Source: Candidatus Kirkpatrickella diaphorinae
Lineage (GTDB): Bacteria > Pseudomonadota > Alphaproteobacteria > Acetobacterales > Acetobacteraceae
Direction: 5' to 3'
Length of the DNA stretch: 64,000 nucleotides
Assembly: GCF_025736875.1 (NCBI RefSeq)
Contig: NZ_CP107052.1
Span: 2,101,001-2,165,000 of the forward strand
Shown here: piece by piece, positions 1-7,510 of the stretch
How the letters are laid out: each line of letters begins with the position of its first letter
Position numbering within the stretch: position 1 is the stretch's first letter
Program-made: the position numbers and the translations under genes
Notes under the pieces: model-generated
Database searches by the model: none
Told to the model about the DNA's origin: nothing
Seen by the model: the letters and a program-made list of their open reading frames with translations, nothing else

Positions 1-285
1 AAAATGAAGCCCCGTCCGGGGGGCGCCGGACGGGGCATTGATAAGGAGACGATCGGTGGTGAAAGTGACATGCGCGTCAGAAATCTTAACCTGCGTGAAA
101 GCTGCACCGCGGAATAATATGCGTGGATAGGCTTTTTTATAGGTAAAAGTCACGCCGGGCGGCAGATGCGCGTAGAAATTTGAAATTCCGCGTTTCAACT
201 CAGCATTGGCCTCATGTCGCACGCCGGCATAACCAAGTATGACAAGTGTCCCACACAGACTTGTCAGCAAGACGGGTCGCTTCAC
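1..285 (-). CDS. Partial hypothetical exported protein (5' part only)
   Basis: An open frame of 95 codons without a stop runs from a GTG at 285 off the left edge. AAGGA at 295-299 is a well-spaced ribosome binding site for that GTG. The N-terminus is basic then hydrophobic (residues 4-21), as in a signal peptide or membrane anchor. The following segment (LPPGVTFTYKKAYP, then RGAAFTQVKI) vaguely recalls AsmA/DUF2125-type periplasmic proteins, but I do not recognise the family with certainty. It is divergent from rplM. A perfect 11-bp hairpin lies inside the coding frame near the window edge. Confidence 0.6.
   Translation of the reverse strand, partial: MKRPVLLTSLCGTLVILGYAGVRHEANAELKRGISNFYAHLPPGVTFTYKKAYPRILFRGAAFTQVKISDAHVTFTTDRLLINAPSGAPRTGLHF
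9..36. repeat. Perfect GC-rich inverted repeat inside the partial CDS
   Basis: Two 11-base arms (9-19 and 26-36) are exact reverse complements around a 6-base loop. It resembles a terminator stem, but there is no T-tract on the plus side, and on the minus strand the reading frame passes straight through it without a stop. It is therefore probably a coding-sequence palindrome. Confidence 0.5.
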
Positions 286-445
286 CGGAAAATGTCCTTA
301 AGGCCTATCAAAACTGTGATCATGCTAGCCGTGAAGAGGCGTATCGACAACCTGTCCCCCTCTTTTTAACGAGGTAATAGGTTACCACACGCGATTTCAG
401 CTTGATTTACCGCCGGTTTTAGCGCCTGTCGCATAATAAAATCGC

Positions 446-474
446 TTGACATGCGCCCTTGATACGTCGATAAG
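446..474 (+). promoter_or_regulatory. Predicted sigma-70 promoter of rplM-rpsI
   Basis: A perfect TTGACA (446-451) is followed after 17 bases by GATAAG (469-474), four of six matches to the -10 consensus. It lies about 40 bases upstream of the rplM start, in the divergent intergenic region. No other promoter-like pair nearby is as good. Confidence 0.55.
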
Positions 475-515
475 CGCGCACCGATACCAACACATGCTGC
501 TGGATTAACTGATAC

Positions 516-992
516 ATGAAGACGACTCCTTCGCTAAAGCCTGCCGAGGTGAAGAAAGGCTGGGTCCTGATCGATGCTGAAGGGCTCGTTCTTGGCCGCC
601 TCGCCACCATTATCGCAAACCGCCTGCGCGGCAAGCACAAACCTCAATTCACCCCGCATGTGGATTGCGGCGACCATGTCGTCGTCATCAATGCCGAGAA
701 AATCGTCCTGACGGGCAATAAGGTCGGGCAGAAGCTCTTCCATTACCACACAGGGCACCCTGGCGGCGTCAAGGAGCGCACGATCACGCAGCGCCTTAAC
801 GGCCCCAACCCGGGCAGTGTTGTCGAGAAAGCCGTTGAGCGGATGATTACGCGCGGGCCATTGCAGCGCGCGCAGATGAAAAATCTGCACGTCTATGCCG
901 GCGCGGCGCACCCGCATGATGGACAGCAGCCCGTTAAACTGGATGTTGCGTCCCTCAACCGCAAGAACACCATTAACGTGATCAAGGTCTAA
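516..992 (+). CDS. rplM: 50S ribosomal protein L13
   Basis: The 158-residue protein is full length for bacterial L13, an early-assembling large-subunit protein that binds 23S rRNA. Recognisable segments are the N-terminal [17 protein letters not shown], the GRLAT motif, the central LRGKHKP segment and the C-terminal region around [17 protein letters not shown]. The ATG at 516 gives the family-typical N-terminus, although no strong Shine-Dalgarno is seen. It is the first gene of the conserved rplM-rpsI pair, with only 3 bases before rpsI, so the two are almost certainly co-transcribed from the predicted promoter at 446-474. Confidence 0.97.
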   Translation: MKTTPSLKPAEVKKGWVLIDAEGLVLGRLATIIANRLRGKHKPQFTPHVDCGDHVVVINAEKIVLTGNKVGQKLFHYHTGHPGGVKERTITQRLNGPNPGSVVEKAVERMITRGPLQRAQMKNLHVYAGAAHPHDGQQPVKLDVASLNRKNTINVIKV

Positions 993-995
993 GAG

Positions 996-1481
996 ATGTC
1001 TGAAACTCAAGAGCTTACGGGATCTCTGCAGGATCTGGCCGGTCTTGCACCTGCCGCACAGGCAGCCCCGGTTTATGAAGTCAAGCGTGATGCGCAGGGT
1101 CGTTCCTACGCGACGGGCCGTCGTAAAGACGCCGTTGCGCGTGTGTGGATCAAGCCTGGCAGCGGTGAGATCATTGTTAATGGTCGCCCGGTAACAACTT
1201 ATTTCGCGCGTCCTGTCCTGCGTATGCTGATTACCCAGCCCTTCCTGCTGACGGATCGTTATAACCAGTTTGATGTCTATTGCACTGTGACAGGTGGCGG
1301 GCTTTCAGGCCAGGCAGGCGCCGTGCGTCACGGTATTTCCCGTGCCCTGACTTATTACGACCCGGCTTTGCGCAGCATCCTGAAGGTTGCGGGCTTCCTG
1401 ACGCGTGACAGCCGTGTGGTTGAGCGTAAAAAATATGGCCGTGCCAAGGCCCGTCGTTCCTTCCAGTTCTCGAAGCGCTAA
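996..1481 (+). CDS. rpsI: 30S ribosomal protein S9
   Basis: The C-terminal about 130 residues carry the S9 signature: [14 protein letters not shown], then the [19 protein letters not shown] block, ending in the basic tail [17 protein letters not shown] that reaches towards P-site tRNA. The 161 residues include an N-terminal extension of about 35 residues (alanine and acidic rich), common in alphaproteobacterial S9. The start is 3 bases after the rplM stop, with AAGG in the end of rplM as ribosome binding site. A strong intrinsic terminator follows. Confidence 0.97.
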   Translation: MSETQELTGSLQDLAGLAPAAQAAPVYEVKRDAQGRSYATGRRKDAVARVWIKPGSGEIIVNGRPVTTYFARPVLRMLITQPFLLTDRYNQFDVYCTVTGGGLSGQAGAVRHGISRALTYYDPALRSILKVAGFLTRDSRVVERKKYGRAKARRSFQFSKR

Positions 1482-1515
1482 TCGCGCCTCAGTTCTGTCT
1501 GGTCCTATGTTTCGG

Positions 1516-1549
1516 AAAACCTGTCCTTTATGGACAGGTTTTTTGTTTT
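1516..1549 (+). terminator. Rho-independent terminator of rplM-rpsI
   Basis: Arms at 1516-1526 and 1532-1542 are perfectly complementary (11 bp, 5-base loop), and the 3' arm runs into TTTTGTTTT. It lies 35 bases after the rpsI stop. This is the clearest terminator in the window. Confidence 0.9.
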
Positions 1550-1661
1550 GGGTCATGATGCGTTAATCAATCTCGGGCGCAGCACATCTTTCACCTACCC
1601 TGTGCGTCGCCTGAGCGGACACCGCGTCCACCACGTGCAGCGCCTATGAAGGGACAGTCAG

Positions 1662-2792
1662 ATGAATCGTTCTCCCGCATCTAAAGAAGCGCAAGACACG
1701 TCGGCAACACACGCCTTCAAGGTGGAACATTCTGCCAACCCGCTGGATGAAGCGACGCGGGAGGCCGCGCTCGAAAATCCCAAATTCGGCAGTCACTTCA
1801 CTGATCACATGGCGATCGTGACGTACACGGCCGAGCGCGGCTGGCATGACGCCACGATTTGCCCGCGCCGCCCCCTGATGCTGGACCCGGCAGCTTCCGT
1901 CTTTCATTATGGTCAGGAAATTTTTGAGGGCATGAAGGCCTATCGCACGCAGCACGGCGATATTGTCACGTTTCGCCCCAGGGAAAATGCGCGGCGCTTC
2001 CGGGATTCCGCCCGACGTATGGCCATGCCGGAACTCCCGGAAAAGCTGTTTATGCAGAGCCTGGAGTCGCTCATGGCATGTGACCATGCATGGGTGCCGC
2101 AGGGCAGCGGGCAGAGCCTCTATATAAGGCCGTTCATGATCGCGACCGAGGCGCTTCTGGGCGTGCGCCCGGCGCGGGAATATCAGTTCATCGTGATCGC
2201 CACCCCCGCCGGAAATTACTTTGACAAAGCCTGCGTCGATATCTGGGTGACGGAGCATTTCGCGCGCGCTGCAATGGGCGGAACGGGCGCTGCCAAATGC
2301 GGGGGGAACTACGCCGCAGGGCTGATGGCGCAGCGTGAGGCGGCGGAGCAGGGCTGTGATCAGGTCCTGTTTCTTGATGCGGCCACGCGTCGACATGTTG
2401 AGGAGTTGGGGGGGATGAATGTCGTCTTCGTGCGCGATGACAACACACTTGTCACGCCACGTCTGACGGGCACAATCCTGCCAGGTATCACACGCGATGC
2501 CATCACCACCATTGCCTCCTACCTTAATCTCGCGGTGGAAGAGACGCAGATCGCGATTGATGATATCTTTGAGGGCGCGCAATCCGGGCGTTACCGGGAG
2601 GCTTTTGCCTGCGGCACGGCGGCGGTCGTCAGCCCGATCGGGCGGCTGAAACGTCGGGACCATATGGTCAGCTTCGGAGACGGGGAAAATCCCGGGCCAA
2701 TCACATCATCCATCCTTGCAAATTTGACGGACATCCAATATGGGCGCAAGCCAGACCCTTATGGATGGGTTGAGACCCTGTACCGCGCTTAG
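1662..2792 (+). CDS. ilvE: Branched-chain amino acid aminotransferase
   Basis: A 376-residue fold-type IV PLP aminotransferase that interconverts valine, leucine and isoleucine with their 2-oxo acids using glutamate/2-oxoglutarate (EC 2.6.1.42). The length and motifs match the longer (BCAT/type II) form: QEIFEGMKAYR, YIRPFMIATE, and GGTGAAKCGGNYA containing the Schiff-base lysine, then GGMNVVFV and TLPGIT-like LPGITRDAI. The ATG at 1662 is preceded by GAAGGGA. It stands 8 bases before folP, so it probably heads the folate operon although the pathways are unrelated. Confidence 0.95.
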   Translation: MNRSPASKEAQDTSATHAFKVEHSANPLDEATREAALENPKFGSHFTDHMAIVTYTAERGWHDATICPRRPLMLDPAASVFHYGQEIFEGMKAYRTQHGDIVTFRPRENARRFRDSARRMAMPELPEKLFMQSLESLMACDHAWVPQGSGQSLYIRPFMIATEALLGVRPAREYQFIVIATPAGNYFDKACVDIWVTEHFARAAMGGTGAAKCGGNYAAGLMAQREAAEQGCDQVLFLDAATRRHVEELGGMNVVFVRDDNTLVTPRLTGTILPGITRDAITTIASYLNLAVEETQIAIDDIFEGAQSGRYREAFACGTAAVVSPIGRLKRRDHMVSFGDGENPGPITSSILANLTDIQYGRKPDPYGWVETLYRA

Positions 2793-2800
2793 AGGAGCTT

Positions 2801-3724
2801 ATGGCGTCAGACTTACCGATGCCGCGCCCATTTCCGCATGAGCCGCCCGGGCTGAAGCACGACATGGTGTTGGCGCAGGCTTCGACGCGGGAGGCGCTTG
2901 GCCGCCAGATTGCGCGCGCCCATCGCGGCGCTTCCGCACCGCTGATCATGGGTATCCTCAACGCGACGCCGGACTCTTTTTCGGATGGCGGTGTCTATGT
3001 GCAGGAAGCATCAGCCGCTCAGCGCGCTATGACGCTTGCGCAGGAGGGGGCGGCTATCATCGATATTGGTGGTGAGTCGACACGCCCTGATTCCAGTCCA
3101 GTCCCGCTGGAGACGGAGCGCGCCCGTATCTCCGCCATTCTTGAGGCGTCCGTCAAAACGGGCTGCGCCGTATCCTGCGACACTTATAAGCCCGACATTG
3201 CACGTTATGCCGTTAAGGCCGGGGCGGTCATGATCAATGACGTGGGCGGGACGGCCATCGATCCGGCAATGGTAGCGGTTGCCGCTGAAACCGGCGCCTT
3301 CCTCGTCATCATGCATGGGTTGCGTGAGACGGCGGAGGGTGACGTCACGGACGCACTCTCCATCTTCTTTGAGAAAGCCATCAATCGCGCCCGTTCGGCC
3401 GGTGTCGCCTCTGAGAGGATCATTCTTGACCCGGGTATCGGCTTTAATAAGTCGGACGCACAGAATATTGGTTGTTTCGATGCCCTGCCGACCTTGCGAC
3501 AACGTTTCGATGTGCCGCTTCTTGTCGGTATTTCCCGCAAATCCATGTTGGGCCGCTTGACAGGGCGCGACGTGCAGGGCCGCCTCCCAGCCTCCCTGGC
3601 GGCGGCGACCATCGCGGCGCGTCAAGGTGCGGCGATCATCCGGGTGCATGACGTGGCGCCGCATGTTGACGCGATGCGTGTCACCCACGCTCTGAGCGCG
3701 GTCACGTCAGGGCGTCGCGGATGA
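2801..3724 (+). CDS. folP: Dihydropteroate synthase
   Basis: It condenses p-aminobenzoate with dihydropterin pyrophosphate (EC 2.5.1.15), in the cytoplasm. A TIM-barrel protein of 307 residues with the diagnostic MGILNATPDSFSDGG (around residues 49-63), IIDIGGESTRP, the MINDVGG segment, DPGIGFNK and GISRKSMLGRLTGR. A 45-residue N-terminal lead precedes the barrel. The start is 8 bases after ilvE, and AGAGGAG just upstream is a good ribosome binding site. Its TGA overlaps the ATG of the next gene (ATGA), indicating coupled translation. Confidence 0.96.
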   Translation: MASDLPMPRPFPHEPPGLKHDMVLAQASTREALGRQIARAHRGASAPLIMGILNATPDSFSDGGVYVQEASAAQRAMTLAQEGAAIIDIGGESTRPDSSPVPLETERARISAILEASVKTGCAVSCDTYKPDIARYAVKAGAVMINDVGGTAIDPAMVAVAAETGAFLVIMHGLRETAEGDVTDALSIFFEKAINRARSAGVASERIILDPGIGFNKSDAQNIGCFDALPTLRQRFDVPLLVGISRKSMLGRLTGRDVQGRLPASLAAATIAARQGAAIIRVHDVAPHVDAMRVTHALSAVTSGRRG

Positions 3725-4584
3725 CGGTCGCCACGATCCGTCTGGAAGGCCTCACTTTTGAAGCGCGCCACGGCGTGTTTGAGGAGGAGCAGCGCAACGG
3801 ACAGACATTCCGCGTCGATGTGACGCTGAGTGTTGTGGTCGATGATGCGATACGCGACGATGATTATGAAAAAACCGTCTGTTATGCTGAAGTGACGGAT
3901 TGCATTGCCGACATCATGACGACGCGGCCCTATCGTCTGATTGAGACAGTGGCGGACCGCACAGCGCGCGCCTTATTATCGCGTTTTGAGAAAATCAATG
4001 CGGTGACATTGCGCGTATCGAAACCCGACGCCCCGATTAAAGCCACCTTTGAAAATGTCTCCGTCACGGTGACGCATCATCGCATGCGACCGGTCGGGTT
4101 TTCTCTCGGGAGTAACCAGGGCGCACGGGCTAAAATCCTGCAAGATGCGATCCTGCGTCTCGGACTGGAGGACGGGGTGCAGGTCACCGCGATTTCCCCG
4201 CTATATGAGACGCAACCCTGGGGGAAAACGGATCAGCCCGCCTTCCTCAATCTCTGCGTGATTGGGCGCACGCGACTTATGCCGCATGCATTGCTACGCC
4301 TCTGTAAAGAAACAGAACGCCAATTGGGCCGTATGCCGGGGGAGCGCTGGGGGCCGAGGCTGATCGATATTGACCTTCTCTTTGTCGGGGATTTTCATGT
4401 GCAGGATCATTTACTGACTCTGCCGCACACGCATTTGTCGAAGCGGGCCTTTGTCCTTGTCCCTTTGGCGGATATTGCGGCCGATGTGAAGATTTCTGGC
4501 AAAACCGTGCATCAATTGCTAAATGAACTGCCTCGAGAAGCTGGCGATGTCCGCCCCTATCGTCAATTTGAGGATGACGCATGA
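3721..4584 (+). CDS. folBK: Bifunctional dihydroneopterin aldolase / HPPK (FolB-FolK fusion)
   Basis: One 287-residue chain carries two consecutive folate enzymes. Residues 1 to about 118 are Fol[17 protein letters not shown] near the N-terminus and CYAEVTD with the conserved Tyr, giving aldol cleavage of dihydroneopterin. Residues about 125-287 are FolK, 6-hydroxymethyl-dihydropterin pyrophosphokinase: [18 protein letters not shown], and the catalytic block [14 protein letters not shown], followed by [13 protein letters not shown]. There is no stop or frameshift at the junction, so the fusion is real in this sequence. It overlaps folP and folE by four bases on either side, so all three are translationally coupled. 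Confidence 0.94.
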   Translation: MTVATIRLEGLTFEARHGVFEEEQRNGQTFRVDVTLSVVVDDAIRDDDYEKTVCYAEVTDCIADIMTTRPYRLIETVADRTARALLSRFEKINAVTLRVSKPDAPIKATFENVSVTVTHHRMRPVGFSLGSNQGARAKILQDAILRLGLEDGVQVTAISPLYETQPWGKTDQPAFLNLCVIGRTRLMPHALLRLCKETERQLGRMPGERWGPRLIDIDLLFVGDFHVQDHLLTLPHTHLSKRAFVLVPLADIAADVKISGKTVHQLLNELPREAGDVRPYRQFEDDA

Positions 4585-5204
4585 CGAAAACCCTTGCCGC
4601 GCGCACGTCCGCGCCCGCGCTGCGCACCATTGAGGTGCCGGAGGATGCGGCGAAAATCATCGAGCGGGCTGTGCGCGACATTCTGGGCGCTATCGGTGAA
4701 TCGCCGGATCGGGAAGGTCTGTTGGAAACACCCGCCCGTGTCGCGCGCATGTATCAGGAAGTGTTCAGCGGCCTGCTGGAAGACCCTTGCGACCATTTGC
4801 AAAAGGTGTTCAAGGCGGATCAGCATGATGAAATGGTGGTGGTGCGCGATATTGGTTTCCACTCTATGTGTGAGCATCACCTCCTGCCATTTTTCGGTAA
4901 AGCGCATATTGCCTACCTGCCGTCAGAAGGTTGCCTGACCGGCCTCAGTAAGCTGGCGCGCGCCGTCAGTGTCCTGTCCCGTCGACCCCAATTGCAGGAG
5001 CGTCTGACGGCGCAGATCGCCAAAGCGATTGAAGACGCCCTGAAGCCGCAGGCGATCCTCGTCGTTGTGGAGGCGGAGCATATGTGTATGGCGATGCGCG
5101 GCGTGAAAAGCGTCGGCAGCCGGACGCTGACCTCCGTCGCACGTGGTTTGTGGCGGCATGATGCATCAGCGCGGGCGGAGGTGGCGGCGCTTCTGCGCCC
5201 CTGA
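4581..5204 (+). CDS. folE: GTP cyclohydrolase I
   Basis: It converts GTP to 7,8-dihydroneopterin triphosphate (EC 3.5.4.16), the first folate step. The 207-residue length is typical. Visible motifs are [24 protein letters not shown] with the zinc-binding Cys and His, GLSKLARAV, and [12 protein letters not shown] with the second zinc Cys. The ATG overlaps the folBK stop (ATGA). It is the last gene of the operon; a modest imperfect hairpin (5203-5228) follows. Confidence 0.96.
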   Translation: MTKTLAARTSAPALRTIEVPEDAAKIIERAVRDILGAIGESPDREGLLETPARVARMYQEVFSGLLEDPCDHLQKVFKADQHDEMVVVRDIGFHSMCEHHLLPFFGKAHIAYLPSEGCLTGLSKLARAVSVLSRRPQLQERLTAQIAKAIEDALKPQAILVVVEAEHMCMAMRGVKSVGSRTLTSVARGLWRHDASARAEVAALLRP

Positions 5205-5228
5205 AGCAGGCCCTCAATCAGGGGCTTC
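5203..5228 (+). terminator. Possible weak terminator after folE
   Basis: GAAGC pairs with GCTTC and CCCT with AGGG around a CAATC loop, with a 3-base bulge. No real T-tract follows, so this is a weak call based on position at the end of the folate operon. Confidence 0.25.
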
Positions 5229-5327
5229 TCCCTCCTGTGAAGGAATGCCGGGGGCTGCGTGATGGGAAAAGTTCATAAGACAATCCTCATTGCTTCCAGT
5301 GCCTGAGCTGACTATTGTGCACACGTT

Positions 5328-6473
5328 ATGTATCCGACGTCATCCGTGAAAAACCCGCCACCACCCGCGTCGGCGCTGGCCCCCATCGCGCTGGGCGACG
5401 TGCGCATTAAGGTGCCTGTCATCCTGGCGCCCATGTCGGGCGTGACGGATCTGCCTTTCCGCCAGCTTGCGCGGGAGCTGGGTGCGGGCCTCGTCGTGTC
5501 GGAAATGATCGCTTCCTGGGCAATGATCCGGGAAAATGAAAATACTTTGCGCATGGCGCGCATGGCCGATAACGGGCCCAACGCGGTTCAACTTGCGGGT
5601 TGCGAGGCGGAGGCCATGGCCGAGGCGGCGAAATTATCGGTCGATCAGGGCGCGGACATCATCGACATTAATTTCGGATGTCCCGTTAAAAAAGTGGCGG
5701 TCGGGCAGTCAGCCGGATCCGCCCTGATGCGGGACGAGGTCAGGGCCGCGCGCTTGCTGGAGGCAACGGTCAAAGCCGTCAACGTGCCGGTCACCCTCAA
5801 AATGCGCATGGGGTGGGACCAGACGAGCCTCAACGCCCCACGCCTGGCACGCATCGCGCAGGCGGTCGGGATCCGGATGATCACCGTCCATGGGCGGACG
5901 CGGCAGATGTTTTATAATGGCCGGGCTGACTGGTCATTCATCCGTCAGGTCAAAGACGCGGTCGATATCCCCGTGATCGTCAATGGTGACATTATTTCCG
6001 TGGCCGATGCCCGGCAGGCCCTGGCGCTGTCCGGCGCGGATGGTGTCATGGTCGGGCGGGGCTGTTATGGCCGTCCGTGGCTCCCCGCGCAGATCGGCGC
6101 GGCCCTGACAACCGGCCAGATCGTGCCGGATCCTTCTTTGGAGGAGGAGAAAGCGATTATTCTGAGGCATTACGCCAAAATGCTTGCCCATTTCGGGGAG
6201 CAGCCGGGCCTTCGCCTCGCGCGCAAGCATATATCATGGTATTCCGCCGGTCTGCCGTCTTCAGCGCAATTCCGTGCCACGATCAACCGAATCGACTCGG
6301 AAAAAGAGGCTTTGCGACTGATTAACGCATTTTACGATAATGCAATCATGTCCGGCGCGTGTCGTCGACGTGATGAAGACACCGATTCACCCGGGCCCGC
6401 CGACCCGGACATGGCGGCACCAATGAAGCCGCCACTGTCTCGGGACGCATTTTCGGCTGACCTCAGTCTATGA
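5328..6473 (+). CDS. dusB: tRNA-dihydrouridine synthase B (NifR3 family)
   Basis: An FMN-dependent TIM-barrel enzyme that reduces specific uridines in the tRNA D-loop with NADPH. Motifs: [13 protein letters not shown] at residues about 29-41, [11 protein letters not shown] with the catalytic Cys, [24 protein letters not shown] and [13 protein letters not shown]. The 381-residue length includes a C-terminal tail beyond the usual end. In Alphaproteobacteria this gene (nifR3) classically precedes ntrB-ntrC; here ntrB is absent and the next gene is an ntrC remnant. Confidence 0.94.
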   Translation: MYPTSSVKNPPPPASALAPIALGDVRIKVPVILAPMSGVTDLPFRQLARELGAGLVVSEMIASWAMIRENENTLRMARMADNGPNAVQLAGCEAEAMAEAAKLSVDQGADIIDINFGCPVKKVAVGQSAGSALMRDEVRAARLLEATVKAVNVPVTLKMRMGWDQTSLNAPRLARIAQAVGIRMITVHGRTRQMFYNGRADWSFIRQVKDAVDIPVIVNGDIISVADARQALALSGADGVMVGRGCYGRPWLPAQIGAALTTGQIVPDPSLEEEKAIILRHYAKMLAHFGEQPGLRLARKHISWYSAGLPSSAQFRATINRIDSEKEALRLINAFYDNAIMSGACRRRDEDTDSPGPADPDMAAPMKPPLSRDAFSADLSL

Positions 6474-6547
6474 AACAGGGCTCGATCCATGGCGCTCATT
6501 CCATCGCAAAATCCATCTGCGCCATTTCCTGACATGGGCTCACCCTT

Positions 6548-7510
6548 ATGACGCCGCCCGGCGCTTCGCCTGCCGGTTTTGGTGCAGCGCCATTGATGGA
6601 CCGCGCCGCTTATCTTGCGCATCACTGGGTTGGCGCCTCCGAACCAACTGAATTTTTACGTGCATCTTTGGAACATCTCCTGGACGCCCCTGACCCCGTC
6701 CTCATTCATGGGGAGTCTGGCGTTGGGCGGACTTTTGTGGCGCGGCTTCTCCATGCCTTCATGGACCCCGTGAAATCATGGCGCATTATCAGCCCGGGTG
6801 AGGATCTCTCCCGCTGTCTGAATGGCAGGGATGAAGGTGTGCTCTTCCGGGAGATTGAGGCTTTCTCCCTTGATGAGCAGGATGCCATCGCCCATTGGCT
6901 CGAAAATCGGCCGCAAAATAAACAGCGGATCTTCGCGACATCGGGCCTGACAGCCAGTCAGGTGCGGCAGCATGTCTTTATCCATGAGAAGCTTGCCGCC
7001 AGTTTTCTTTCCTGCATGGTCGAGGTGCCGCCCCTTCGTGCCCGGCTGGAAGATATTCCGGCGCTCTGCCAGGCCTGGGAAAAGACCGATATGCTCTCAG
7101 GTCGACGCGTATCGTCAGATGCGATTGCGTGGTGTCAGGCACGGCACTGGCCCGGCAATATCCGCCATTTGCGTCACGTTTTAGGCCGCGCGGCGCGCCT
7201 CAGCGGGGAGAGGGTCTTGACGCGTGAGACGTTGTCGGAATCCGATGATGCGTGCAGTGCCGCCTATGCACGTCCGGCCCAGACCATTGAAGACCTCGTC
7301 AAGCGCTATGTGGATATGCTTGTCGGGGATGGGCGCGATGCGGGCGATGTCCATACGCGCATCATCGCGGAAGTTGAGCGCCCGATGATCCGGCGCATTT
7401 TGGAGGTTACGGGCAAGAACCAGCTTCGCGCGGCGCAGCTTCTCGGGCTTAACCGCAATACATTACGCAAAAAACTCAAAACACTCGATATCATGCTGGA
7501 TCAGCTCTGA
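6548..7510 (+). CDS. Degenerate NtrC-like regulator lacking receiver domain and GAFTGA
   Basis: A 320-residue protein with an AAA+ region and a C-terminal Fis-type helix-turn-helix (about residues 275-318, VERPMIRRI then AAQLLGLNRNTLRKKL) very like NtrC. Against real NtrC it lacks the whole phospho-receiver domain. Walker A reads GESGVGRT (55-62) with Arg for the catalytic Lys. The Walker B area VLFREI (98-103) has Arg for the metal-binding Asp. The Walker A to B spacing is about 25 residues too short, removing the GAFTGA sigma-54 contact loop. The arginine-rich segment PPLRARLEDIPAL remains. It ends in TGATG overlap with ntrY. I infer a non-ATPase DNA-binding remnant. The start is uncertain: no ribosome binding site is seen, and Met17 is an alternative. 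Confidence 0.75.
   Translation: MTPPGASPAGFGAAPLMDRAAYLAHHWVGASEPTEFLRASLEHLLDAPDPVLIHGESGVGRTFVARLLHAFMDPVKSWRIISPGEDLSRCLNGRDEGVLFREIEAFSLDEQDAIAHWLENRPQNKQRIFATSGLTASQVRQHVFIHEKLAASFLSCMVEVPPLRARLEDIPALCQAWEKTDMLSGRRVSSDAIAWCQARHWPGNIRHLRHVLGRAARLSGERVLTRETLSESDDACSAAYARPAQTIEDLVKRYVDMLVGDGRDAGDVHTRIIAEVERPMIRRILEVTGKNQLRAAQLLGLNRNTLRKKLKTLDIMLDQL

Noticed and set aside
9..36. Terminator-like hairpin at the left edge
   Set aside because: The minus-strand reading frame runs through it without a stop, and no T-tract follows on the plus strand.
534..1010. 158-codon frame antisense to rplM
   Set aside because: It is a shadow of a certain ribosomal protein gene.
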